This document shows, piece by piece, positions 1-6,248 of a DNA stretch of 13,196 nucleotides. Made by a program: the position numbers and the translations under genes. The notes below the pieces were generated by a model. It had not been told where the DNA came from and did not search any database. It saw only the letters and a program-made list of their open reading frames with translations. This stretch comes from Candidatus Iainarchaeum sp. (lineage in GTDB: Archaea; Iainarchaeota; Iainarchaeia; Iainarchaeales; JAAZKV01): the NCBI GenBank assembly GCA_028690725.1, contig JAQVAR010000008.1:2585-15780 (forward strand), given 5' to 3'. Numbering within the stretch: the first letter of the stretch is position 1; every line of letters starts with the position of its first letter.

Positions 1-2048
1 TATATTATTGGCATTACTTCTATTTTTGTTATTTCGTCTAAGTCTTTATTTCTTTGTAATAAGTAGAGATTACTTGTAGCTGCTTTTTCCATTTCTTTTT
101 CGTGTGTTATAATAAATATTTGTTCTACTAGTTCTGGCATAGATAAATTTAACATTTCACTTAATCTTGCTATGGCATTTTTATCTAAATTATGTGTTGG
201 TTCATCTAAAATAAAAAGTGATAATTGTTTTGTTAATACTAATGCAAAAGCTATTCTAATGCAAATTGCTGCTGCGCTTCTCTCGCCCCCACTTAAAATT
301 CCTTCTACTCTAATCCAATTTCCGTTTCTCGTAAGAACTTGTAAATCATAACCGTTTTCTATAACGCATAATCTTGCATCCACAAAATCTTTGTATGGAT
401 ATAAAGAACTCCAAATTTGTGACATTGCATTATTAATATTTTCCAATAAAGTTTCCCTTAATTCATTTTGTGTAGCAATTAAACATGTTTCAAAAATTCC
501 TAGTTTTTCTGAAGCTTTTTCAGATTTCAAATATTTTTTTTCAATTATTTCAATATTATTTTTTATTTTTTTTATTCTTTCGATGTTTTCTTTAAGATTT
601 TTTATTATTTCAAAACCATTTTCTAAATTATTGTCAATATTTTGAATAAAATATTTTATCTCAAGATAATTTTTTTTGTGTTCATCTAACTTTTTTTTAT
701 CAAAACTAATTTTTTTTAATTTTTCTTCTTCTTCTGGAATTTTTTTTCCTAAGTTTTGAAGTTCTTTTTTATATTTTTCTATTTCGTCTGCTTCTCTCTT
801 GTTTCTTTCCAATATAAAAATTTTTTCTTTTATTGTATCAATTTCTTGGTCATTATTTTTTTGTTCTTCTTTTATTTTATTTAATTTTTCTAAATTTTGT
901 TCTTCTTTTTTTTCTACATTTTTTATATTGTAATTTATTTCTTCAATTATTTTTTTTCCTTTGTTTATTATTTCTATTTTATGTTCTTCTGTTAATTCTC
1001 TTAAGCATTTTGGGCATTTTCCCTTTATTTTTTTTATTTCATTTTCTTCATTTTCAATTTCTTTTAATCTGTATTTTAATATTTTTTTTTCTTCGCTAAT
1101 TTTTTTGTTGATTTCTTCAAATTGTTCTTTTTGTTTTTCGTTATTTTCTTTTTTTATTTTAACAAATTTCATCTTTTTTATTAATTCTTCATTTTCTTTT
1201 ATTATTTCTTTTAATTCAATTGTTTTTTTTTGTTTTATGTTTTCTGATAAAACTTCAAATTTTGACTTATTTTTTATAATGTTTTCTTTTACTTCATTGT
1301 AAATAGTTTCTTTTTTTTCCATTTCTTCAAGAACAATTTTATTTTCTTTTAATTTTTTTTCAGAATTTTCTTTTTGTTGTTCTAATTCTTTTATTTTCTT
1401 TTCTTCTTCTAAAATTTTTAAAACAGTTTTTTCTTCTTCATAACTTTTAATAATTTTTTTTTGTTGTTCAATAAATTCTTTTTGTTGTTTATTTTCTCTT
1501 ATCATTTGGTTTTTTAGCATTAATGAATTTTTTCTTGCGATTTCGTATTTTTCTAATTCTAAAAGTTCGTCAAATTTTTTTTTCCTTTCACTTGGTGTTA
1601 ATTTTAAAAAAAAATCTATTTCATTTTGTTCTGAATATGCTGCTCTACTAAATAATTCATAATTTAATCCTAATATTTGTTCTACTTTTTCATTAACATC
1701 TTTTTGTTTTGGTCCTGCAATAAGAACATCATTTTTATATATTTTTGCTTCGTTTGTTCCATTATTTTTTATTATTCTTTGAATAGTATAAATATTTTTT
1801 TTATTTTCAAAAACAATTTTTGTTTCTGCTTGATCGCATTTGTTTGGTTTATTCATTATTATTTCATTTAATGATATTTGTTTGCTTTTTAATGATGGGA
1901 ATGTTCCAAATAGCGAATAGCTTAATGCATTTATAATAGAACTTTTTCCAGAGCCCATTACTCCAATTATAACATTTGTTCCTTTTCCAAATTCTAATTT
2001 TGACTCTTTGTGTGTTCGCCAATTTTTTAGTTCTAATGTTTTTATCAT
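1..2048 (-). CDS. rad50: DNA double-strand break repair ATPase Rad50 (3' end outside window)
   Basis: SMC-like ABC ATPase that works with Mre11 to tether and process DNA double-strand breaks. I translated this strand by hand: ATG at 2046-2048 opens a frame that runs without a stop to the window edge, giving 682 residues plus a partial codon. Walker A GVMGSGKS is at residues 29-36, with a Q-loop YSEQ around Q141. Long Lys/Glu-rich coiled coils flank a zinc hook CPKC at 345-348. The ABC signature LSGGE is at 585-589, Walker B ILDEP at 613-617 (D615, E616) and the D-loop D at 622. The C-terminal ITHEKEM block follows, so only a few residues should be missing. The hook lies at the midpoint, as the fold requires. 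At roughly 690 residues it is shorter than usual archaeal Rad50 (about 850-900), so the coiled-coil arms are short. No Mre11, HerA or NurA gene is visible; any partner would lie beyond position 1. The family call is very secure. Confidence 0.95.
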   Translation of the reverse strand, partial: MIKTLELKNWRTHKESKLEFGKGTNVIIGVMGSGKSSIINALSYSLFGTFPSLKSKQISLNEIIMNKPNKCDQAETKIVFENKKNIYTIQRIIKNNGTNEAKIYKNDVLIAGPKQKDVNEKVEQILGLNYELFSRAAYSEQNEIDFFLKLTPSERKKKFDELLELEKYEIARKNSLMLKNQMIRENKQQKEFIEQQKKIIKSYEEEKTVLKILEEEKKIKELEQQKENSEKKLKENKIVLEEMEKKETIYNEVKENIIKNKSKFEVLSENIKQKKTIELKEIIKENEELIKKMKFVKIKKENNEKQKEQFEEINKKISEEKKILKYRLKEIENEENEIKKIKGKCPKCLRELTEEHKIEIINKGKKIIEEINYNIKNVEKKEEQNLEKLNKIKEEQKNNDQEIDTIKEKIFILERNKREADEIEKYKKELQNLGKKIPEEEEKLKKISFDKKKLDEHKKNYLEIKYFIQNIDNNLENGFEIIKNLKENIERIKKIKNNIEIIEKKYLKSEKASEKLGIFETCLIATQNELRETLLENINNAMSQIWSSLYPYKDFVDARLCVIENGYDLQVLTRNGNWIRVEGILSGGERSAAAICIRIAFALVLTKQLSLFILDEPTHNLDKNAIARLSEMLNLSMPELVEQIFIITHEKEMEKAATSNLYLLQRNKDLDEITKIEVMPII

Positions 2049-2116
2049 AATCAATTTTTATTCAAAAAGTAATAAAAAATAGTCCTTATTTTTCTTATTT
2101 TATCTTATTTATTTTT

Positions 2117-2383
2117 TTATGAAATTAGGGTTACCCCATCCATTTCAATTTGGTTAATTCCTTCAATTTTTGAAATTTTTTCTTCTAATTGTGGCATTAA
2201 TCCGTCTGTTTTGTCCGGAACAATATATCCTACTCTAATGACTTCTATTCCAAACCCAATTGGTTCTCTTTTTATATCTTGAAATTTTATTTGTTCAATA
2301 TCTATTTTTTTTAAATTTTCTTCAACTTGGCTTATTTTTTCTGGGTCTGAGAATATTTTAAATATGACCATTGCTTTTCCCAT
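2117..2383 (-). CDS. ef1b: Elongation factor 1-beta (aEF-1B)
   Basis: An 88-residue protein, the usual length of archaeal EF-1 beta, which is the guanine-nucleotide exchange factor that recharges EF-1 alpha with GTP during elongation. The sequence shows the small alpha/beta fold typical of the family. It begins MGKAMVIFKIFSDPE, has the central GFGIEVIRVGYIVPD segment, and ends with an acidic EGINQIEMDGVTLIS tail that resembles the VESVEV...DV ending of other members. It is the second gene of a two-gene unit: only 4 bases separate its ATG (2381-2383) from the stop of the Zn-ribbon gene, and a weak GTGA element overlaps that upstream stop. Pairing of these two genes is a recurrent archaeal arrangement. 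Expression presumably comes from the promoter upstream of the Zn-ribbon gene. Rad50 starts 68 bases downstream and may have its own promoter. Confidence 0.93.
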   Translation of the reverse strand: MGKAMVIFKIFSDPEKISQVEENLKKIDIEQIKFQDIKREPIGFGIEVIRVGYIVPDKTDGLMPQLEEKISKIEGINQIEMDGVTLIS

Positions 2384-2387
2384 GATT

Positions 2388-2543
2388 TCACGGTCCTATG
2401 AATCCACATTCTTTACAAGAATATTCTTTTGATGATTTTTTACACGAATCACATCTAATAATTGTTTCTTTTCCACAACTGGGGCATTTAAATTCTGTTT
2501 TTTTATCATAAACTATTTTATTACAAGTAGTACATTTTTTCAT
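2388..2543 (-). CDS. Small Zn-ribbon RNA-binding protein (COG2888/DUF1610 type)
   Basis: A 51-residue protein with four CxxC knuckles: C4/C7, C20/C23, C31/C34 and C43/C46. These would form two zinc ribbons. It ends in the family's typical CGFIGP-like tail. The family is annotated as a Zn-ribbon protein involved in translation and commonly sits beside the EF-1 beta gene in archaea, as here. The frame stays open upstream to 2651. I choose the ATG at 2541-2543 because an AGGTGA Shine-Dalgarno element lies just before it (2548-2553), because the extra N-terminal residues look like translated leader, and because the protein then has the family length. It is the first gene of the operon with EF-1 beta. 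The molecular function is not established, so only the translation association is offered. Confidence 0.88.
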   Translation of the reverse strand: MKKCTTCNKIVYDKKTEFKCPSCGKETIIRCDSCKKSSKEYSCKECGFIGP

Positions 2544-2547
2544 AATT

Positions 2548-2553
2548 TCACCT
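2548..2553 (-). promoter_or_regulatory. Ribosome binding site of the Zn-ribbon gene
   Basis: AGGTGA on the minus strand, four bases before the ATG at 2543. It matches the anti-Shine-Dalgarno end of 16S rRNA and fixes the start at 2543 rather than at the longer open frame reaching 2651. Confidence 0.75.
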
Positions 2554-2597
2554 TTTTGTATGTTTAATCCTTTGATATAACTAATTTTCTTGGCAAT

Positions 2598-2618
2598 AAG
2601 ATTTATAAAAGAAATCTT
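2598..2618 (-). promoter_or_regulatory. Putative TATA box inside an inverted repeat, Zn-ribbon/EF-1 beta operon
   Basis: A TTTATAAA core at 2602-2609 lies about 60 bases before the Zn-ribbon ATG. Transcription would start near 2578 and leave a leader of about 35 bases containing the Shine-Dalgarno site. The core is framed by a 7-bp inverted repeat, AAGATTT (2598-2604) and AAATCTT (2612-2618), with a 7-base spacer. Such symmetry over a TATA box could be an operator. In DNA this AT-rich it could also be chance. Confidence 0.4.
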
Positions 2619-2747
2619 TAGCTTTAACTTAAACAAAACACATAAAATCATTATTTATGCTATTTCATTCAATATTTTTAGGTTAAAAAATTTATTTAAT
2701 TAGTTATATAATATGAGGTGTTTAATTCTAAATATCTTATTCCTAAA

Positions 2748-2759
2748 GCTTAAAAAACT
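2748..2759 (+). promoter_or_regulatory. Putative BRE/TATA promoter of tRNA-Arg
   Basis: An A-rich element (AGCTTAAAAAACT) is centred about 29 bases before the mature tRNA 5' end at 2782. That is the spacing expected for an archaeal BRE plus TATA box feeding a tRNA gene. Further upstream, 2544-2747 holds only the leader and promoter of the opposite operon and featureless AT-rich sequence, with no other gene that I can support. Confidence 0.45.
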
Positions 2760-2781
2760 AGTTTGAAGTTTATTACATTGT

Positions 2782-2870
2782 GGACCTATAGTCAAATGGA
2801 TTACGACGCTTCCCTTCGGAATTATTCTTGGAGAAAGGAAGAAGTGGGGGTTCGATTCCCTCTAGGTCCG
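2782..2870 (+). tRNA. tRNA-Arg (anticodon UCG) with a 16-nt intron
   Basis: It folds as a full cloverleaf. The acceptor stem pairs GGACCTA (2782-2788) with TAGGTCC (2863-2869), with discriminator G73 at 2870. The D arm pairs GTC (2791-2793) with GAC (2805-2807), and its loop carries G18 G19 A20. The anticodon stem pairs CTTCC (2809-2813) with GGAAG (2837-2841). The T stem is 2846-2850 with 2858-2862 around TTCGATT. Removing bases 2820-2835 leaves a 7-base anticodon loop with T33, anticodon TCG (2816-2818), G37 and A38. C35, A20 and a purine discriminator fit arginine identity. The mature length is 73, and CCA is not encoded (the next bases are TTG), so it depends on the CCA-adding enzyme encoded 330 bases away. 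It would read CGA and, with U34, possibly other CGN codons. Confidence 0.93.
2820..2835 (+). other. tRNA intron with a minimal bulge-helix-bulge junction
   Basis: The intron sits at the canonical archaeal position between tRNA bases 37 and 38. CTTC (2814-2817) pairs with GGAG (2830-2833) as a 4-bp central helix (C-G, U-A, U-G, C-G). It is flanked by 3-base bulges GGA (2818-2820) and AAA (2834-2836). Cutting after the second base of each bulge removes exactly 16 bases. The distal helix is absent: the remaining nine bases (2821-2829) form a loop with at best one closing A-U pair. This is a relaxed hBH-type substrate, which in archaea usually requires a splicing endonuclease with broad specificity. 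Confidence 0.8.
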
Positions 2871-2920
2871 TTGATCCTTGTTAATGCTCGTGAAAAAATT
2901 CGATTATCTCTCTAATAACA

Positions 2921-2942
2921 ATAAAATTAAAATAAATTTTAT
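2921..2942. repeat. Small AT inverted repeat between the tRNA and DUF1653 3' ends
   Basis: ATAAAATT (2921-2928) and AATTTTAT (2935-2942) form a perfect 8-bp stem with a 6-base loop, between the 3' ends of two converging transcription units. It may help transcription to end, but such pairs arise readily by chance at this base composition. The rest of 2871-2951 shows nothing I can name. Confidence 0.3.
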
Positions 2943-2951
2943 TATGATTAT

Positions 2952-3191
2952 TCAAATATTTTTTATTAAAGTAAATCTTTTGATTTTTTTTCCATTTTTT
3001 ATAATTTTTTCTAAAAACATTTTTTCTGGTCTAACCCAGATTTGTCCTATTGGAAAATCACCTTTATATAATGCCTTATAAATAACCATTTGTTCTAAAT
3101 TTTCGGAATTTTTTCCAACCCCTATTATTTCATACAAATTTTCATTATTTTTATAGTGTTTCCACAATTGTCCTTTTTTTATTTTTTCCAT
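2952..3191 (-). CDS. DUF1653 domain protein
   Basis: A 79-residue protein that matches the DUF1653 family almost end to end. It shows the GQLWKHYKNN opening (family: GxYRHYKGN), YEIIGVGKNSENLEQMVIYKALY (residues about 20-42), the IWVRPEKMFLE block and a GKKIKRF ending. The family is a small beta-rich domain found in bacteria and archaea, with no established function that I can state. It lies 8 bases downstream of the CCA-adding enzyme's stop codon. An AGTGA element 4 bases before the ATG serves as a weak Shine-Dalgarno site, so it is probably cotranscribed and translationally coupled with that gene. The operon link hints at an RNA-related role, but this is only inference. Confidence 0.85.
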   Translation of the reverse strand: MEKIKKGQLWKHYKNNENLYEIIGVGKNSENLEQMVIYKALYKGDFPIGQIWVRPEKMFLEKIIKNGKKIKRFTLIKNI

Positions 3192-3199
3192 TTAATCAC

Positions 3200-4558
3200 T
3201 TATTGAAAAATTTCTTTTCCTTCTAAATATTTTGTAAAAAATTCTGCAAACTCTCCTTTGTATTCTTTTAATATTTCTTTTTCAAAAATTATTTTTGATT
3301 TTTTTAAAATTATTTTCATTGCTTTTTTTTCTTGTTTTTCACATTTTTTTAAAAAATCTTTTAATATTTCACTAGCGTTAATTTTTTCTCTTTCAATTTC
3401 TAAAATAACTCTTTCTTGTTCTATTCTTGGCCCGCTAAGTATTTTTCTCTTTTTTTCTAAAAATTTTTTTACATTTTCTTCATCAATTACTTTTGGTCCA
3501 ATTATTTTTTTTGCTTTTTGTAGTTTTAATGTTTCTAATTCAAATATAAACCAAACATCTTTTTCATTACTCCAAACTTTTTTTCTTAAGACAATAAAAT
3601 CATTTTCTTCTAAATCATTTGAAATTTTTTTTAACATTCTTCTTAATTGCCCCCAAATTAAATCTGGCAAATCTTTTTTTGGAAATTCTGTTTTTATTGC
3701 AATTAATTCTTTTTTATTTAACATTTTTTCAACTTTTTTCTTATTCCATTTTTTATTTTTTTGTTTGAAAAAAAATTTTATACTTGGATTTTTTAGAAAT
3801 AATTTGCTCGCTAAAATAATTTTATTAAACTGTTCTTCTGTTAATGCTGATGCAACATTTCTTTTTGGATCAACAGGGTCAATTATTACTAATGGATTTT
3901 CAAAAAATTCTTCTTCTTTATTAAATTTTATTATTTTTATTTTTTTCCATTTTGATATTTCTTTTAAAGCATTTTCAAAATTTTTATAATATAATATTAA
4001 TAATTCTATTCCATATCCTGGTAATGAACAATTTTTTAAATCAGCTCCATATGCATCAATTCCCTTAAAAAATTGTTTTAATAGTCTAATATCATTTTTT
4101 TGTTTTTCAGATAATCTTTTTAATAAATATTTGTTGTGAAAAGGAGTTCTATCAACAGAACTTTTTTTTTCTGATCCACTTTTTACAATATATCCTGGAA
4201 CAATTTCTATATCGAATCCTTTTATTATTCCTCTTATATAAGGGTGTTGAGAATATGCTTTTTCCCATTTATATCCTCTAAAAACATTTTTTCCTATTCT
4301 CAATCCTTCTTTTTCTAATTCCTTATCTGTTAATTCTTTGTCAAACATGATAAATAAATCTAAATCTCTATCATTTTTCAAATGAGTATTTCTTGCACTA
4401 CTTCCACACCATTCTAAATGTGAGTGTTTTCCATTTATTTTTTTTATTTTTTGATTAATTTCTTCGAATATTTTTTGTTCTTCAATTAATTCTTTTTTTG
4501 TTGGAATTATTTTTTTTAATACTTTATTATATAGTTTTATTCGTTCTTTTTTGTTCAA
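3200..4558 (-). CDS. cca: CCA-adding tRNA nucleotidyltransferase, archaeal class I
   Basis: A 452-residue enzyme that adds or repairs the CCA end of tRNAs using CTP and ATP. The length is normal for the archaeal class I family. The nucleotidyltransferase core begins with the helix around VLKKIIPTKKE (residues 13-23). It contains the GSS motif at 52-54 and the metal-binding DLD at 65-67 in a DRDLDLFIMF strand. A third carboxylate in FDIEIVPGY appears to be E118, where Asp is usual (DVVP). The tRNA-binding central and tail domains follow, including GYGIELLILYY and IDPVDPKRNVASALT (about 227-241). The start is TTG, supported by a GGTGA site six bases upstream; no in-frame ATG gives the conserved N-terminus. 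It is followed closely by DUF1653 and diverges from the secretion ATPase. The one tRNA gene in this window lacks an encoded CCA, consistent with need for this enzyme. Confidence 0.95.
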   Translation of the reverse strand: MNKKERIKLYNKVLKKIIPTKKELIEEQKIFEEINQKIKKINGKHSHLEWCGSSARNTHLKNDRDLDLFIMFDKELTDKELEKEGLRIGKNVFRGYKWEKAYSQHPYIRGIIKGFDIEIVPGYIVKSGSEKKSSVDRTPFHNKYLLKRLSEKQKNDIRLLKQFFKGIDAYGADLKNCSLPGYGIELLILYYKNFENALKEISKWKKIKIIKFNKEEEFFENPLVIIDPVDPKRNVASALTEEQFNKIILASKLFLKNPSIKFFFKQKNKKWNKKKVEKMLNKKELIAIKTEFPKKDLPDLIWGQLRRMLKKISNDLEENDFIVLRKKVWSNEKDVWFIFELETLKLQKAKKIIGPKVIDEENVKKFLEKKRKILSGPRIEQERVILEIEREKINASEILKDFLKKCEKQEKKAMKIILKKSKIIFEKEILKEYKGEFAEFFTKYLEGKEIFQ

Positions 4559-4564
4559 TTTTTT

Positions 4565-4569
4565 TCACC
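4565..4569 (-). promoter_or_regulatory. Ribosome binding site fixing a TTG start for cca
   Basis: GGTGA on the minus strand, six bases before the TTG start at 4556-4558. It supports initiation at this non-ATG codon and gives the family's expected N-terminus. Confidence 0.75.
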
Positions 4570-4597
4570 ACTCTTATATTAGATAATTTCTTTGTTT

Positions 4598-4615
4598 TAT
4601 AATAAGCTTATTATA
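4598..4615. promoter_or_regulatory. Perfect 18-bp palindrome in the divergent cca/ATPase promoter
   Basis: TATAATAAGCTTATTATA is identical on both strands. It lies 40 bases from the cca start on one side and 25 bases from the ATPase ATG on the other. Each half supplies a TATA-like element for one direction, so it may be a bidirectional core promoter or the site of a dimeric regulator. A second TATA-like stretch at 4619-4630 is too close to the ATPase ATG for leaderless initiation. Confidence 0.5.
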
Positions 4616-4639
4616 CTACTTTTTATATAAATCATTTGT

Positions 4640-6169
4640 ATGGATTTTAATGAGGTTCGTTTGGAAAAATTGTCTGAATCGGCTTTGGGTGTTTTTTACA
4701 AAGGATTAACTAATAATTTTTATGATTTAAAAAATATTAATTTGTCAGAAGAAGAAAATATTTTTGCATTATTTTTAGAAAATTTAATTCAACGAAAAGC
4801 CTCTTTTTCAGAGTTACAAAATTTTAATGTTCCTGAAAATTTTTTAAATGATTTTAGAGAAAATATTGTTTCTGTTATTGAATTAAATGGTTTGTTAGAA
4901 AAAATTCCTTCAAAAAAAATTTTTATTTCTCTTTTAGAATCTTTAATTAGGTTAATTTCTAAAGTTAATTTTGTTTCTGATAAAGCTTTATTTTCTGAAA
5001 TTGTTCTCCATAATTCTATTGGGCTAAAACAATTATCTTTTTTTTCACTTGAAAAAGATTTTGAAGAACTGATGATAAATAGTTTGGATGAAGTTTTTGT
5101 TTTTCACAAAGATTTTGGTTTTTGTAAAACTAATATTGTTTTGGATGAAAAAAAATTTAATAATATTTTGCAAAGGATTGCTCAGAGTGTTGGGAAAGAT
5201 TTTAATAAAAGTAATCCTTTATTGGATGCACGTTTGCCAGATGGTAGTAGAGTTAATGCTACAATGGATAATGTTTCTGCTAAAGGAATTTCTCTTACAA
5301 TAAGAAAATTTTCTACTATTCCATTGACAATAATTGATTTAATTAAAGATAATATTTTATCTGTTGAATCAGCTGCTTTTCTTTGGTTAATGGTTGATGG
5401 TTTTGGGATTAATCCAAAAAATATTCTTGTTATTGGTGGAACTGCTTCTGGCAAAACTACTTTGCTTTCAATTTTAACAAATTTTATTCGTCTTAGTGAG
5501 AGAGTAATTTCTATTGAAGATACTTTAGAATTAAGCTTATTGGATAGAAAAAATTGGGTTGCTTTAGAAGCAAAGCATTCTAAAGATGAAGAAATAAATA
5601 TGGATGATTTGTTGAAAAATGCTTTGCGAATGCGGCCAGATAGAATTATTGTTGGTGAAGTTAGAGGTAATGAAGCTTTAACTCTTTTTACTGCAATGGA
5701 TAATGGTCATGCGGGTTGTCTTGGAACAATTCATGCTAATAATGCTAGAGAATCAATTAATAAGTTAAGTGAAAGACCTTTTGATGTTCCTAAATCACAT
5801 TTAGCTTTAATTGATTTAATTGTTGTTATGAAAAAAATTTATTCTAAAAATAAAGGTGTTTCTAGGCATGTTTCACAAATAGCTGAAGTTTCAAAAATGG
5901 ATGATAAAATTTTGTTGGCAAATGTTTTTGAATTAAATAATTCAATTTTGTCTAGAACTAATTTGCCAAGTCATATTATTGAAGAATTTGCTTTAGAAAA
6001 TTCTATGGAAAAAAATGATTTGAAGAAAGAAATTGAAACAAGGCAATTAGTATTATCTTGGATGATTGAAAATAATATTCACAAACCAAAAGAGGTTCTT
6101 GAAGTAATTCAAAGTTATTATTTTGATTCAGAAAAGGTTCTTTCTTCTATTTATGAATCATTGAAATAA
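4640..6169 (+). CDS. Type II/IV secretion system ATPase, archaeal pilus/archaellum class (FlaI/PilT-like)
   Basis: A 509-residue hexameric ATPase of the GspE/VirB11/FlaI superfamily, which powers assembly of type IV pilus-like filaments at the cytoplasmic face of the membrane. A divergent N-terminal region (about 1-150) precedes the family N-domain with the RLPDGSRVNATM strand. Walker A GGTASGKT is at 266-273 (K272). The Asp box SIEDTLEL is at 291-298. The RMRPDRIIVGEVRG segment carries the Walker B glutamate E340, and the His box TIHANN contains H365. The tail ends with a helical ENNIHKPKEVLEVIQSYY segment typical of archaeal members. All catalytic elements are intact. The start ATG has no Shine-Dalgarno site. 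Unusually, no TadC/FlaJ membrane platform protein or class III pilin follows; the next gene, 80 bases on, encodes a large exported protein. Which filament or export process it serves cannot be read from the sequence. Confidence 0.92.
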   Translation: MDFNEVRLEKLSESALGVFYKGLTNNFYDLKNINLSEEENIFALFLENLIQRKASFSELQNFNVPENFLNDFRENIVSVIELNGLLEKIPSKKIFISLLESLIRLISKVNFVSDKALFSEIVLHNSIGLKQLSFFSLEKDFEELMINSLDEVFVFHKDFGFCKTNIVLDEKKFNNILQRIAQSVGKDFNKSNPLLDARLPDGSRVNATMDNVSAKGISLTIRKFSTIPLTIIDLIKDNILSVESAAFLWLMVDGFGINPKNILVIGGTASGKTTLLSILTNFIRLSERVISIEDTLELSLLDRKNWVALEAKHSKDEEINMDDLLKNALRMRPDRIIVGEVRGNEALTLFTAMDNGHAGCLGTIHANNARESINKLSERPFDVPKSHLALIDLIVVMKKIYSKNKGVSRHVSQIAEVSKMDDKILLANVFELNNSILSRTNLPSHIIEEFALENSMEKNDLKKEIETRQLVLSWMIENNIHKPKEVLEVIQSYYFDSEKVLSSIYESLK

Positions 6170-6176
6170 ATTTTGC

Positions 6177-6186
6177 TTTTTTTTTT
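6177..6186 (+). terminator. Oligo-T tract after the secretion ATPase gene
   Basis: A run of ten T residues begins eight bases after the stop codon at 6169, preceded by another short T run. Oligo-T on the coding strand is the usual archaeal termination signal. T runs are also common inside genes here, so position is the main support. Confidence 0.45.
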
Positions 6187-6218
6187 AAATAATTCAATGA
6201 TATAGAATGTATTAAATA

Positions 6219-6228
6219 TTATAAAATA
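6219..6228 (+). promoter_or_regulatory. TATA box of the surface glycosidase-like gene
   Basis: TTATAAAATA is centred 25 bases before the TTG start codon at 6249, and no Shine-Dalgarno element lies between them. This fits leaderless transcription starting at or next to the start codon, and it supports the TTG start. Confidence 0.5.
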
Positions 6229-6248
6229 ATATATTATTTGGTGTTTTT

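Noticed and set aside
833..1302. Plus-strand Phe-rich open frames opposite the coiled-coil region of rad50
   Set aside because: They are complements of Lys/Glu-rich codons (AAA/GAA read as TTT/TTC) and have no recognisable protein features. The minus-strand frame contains all Rad50 motifs.
2651..2781. A possible small RNA upstream of tRNA-Arg
   Set aside because: I found no C/D or H/ACA box motifs and no convincing stem. Only AT-rich promoter-like sequence is visible.
3258..3989. A 243-codon plus-strand open frame opposite cca
   Set aside because: Its Phe/Ser-rich sequence mirrors the Lys-rich CCA enzyme, whose catalytic motifs are intact on the minus strand.
5182..5454. A 90-codon minus-strand open frame inside the secretion ATPase
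   Set aside because: It lies opposite the conserved N-domain and Walker A region of a complete gene, and has no initiation signals of its own.
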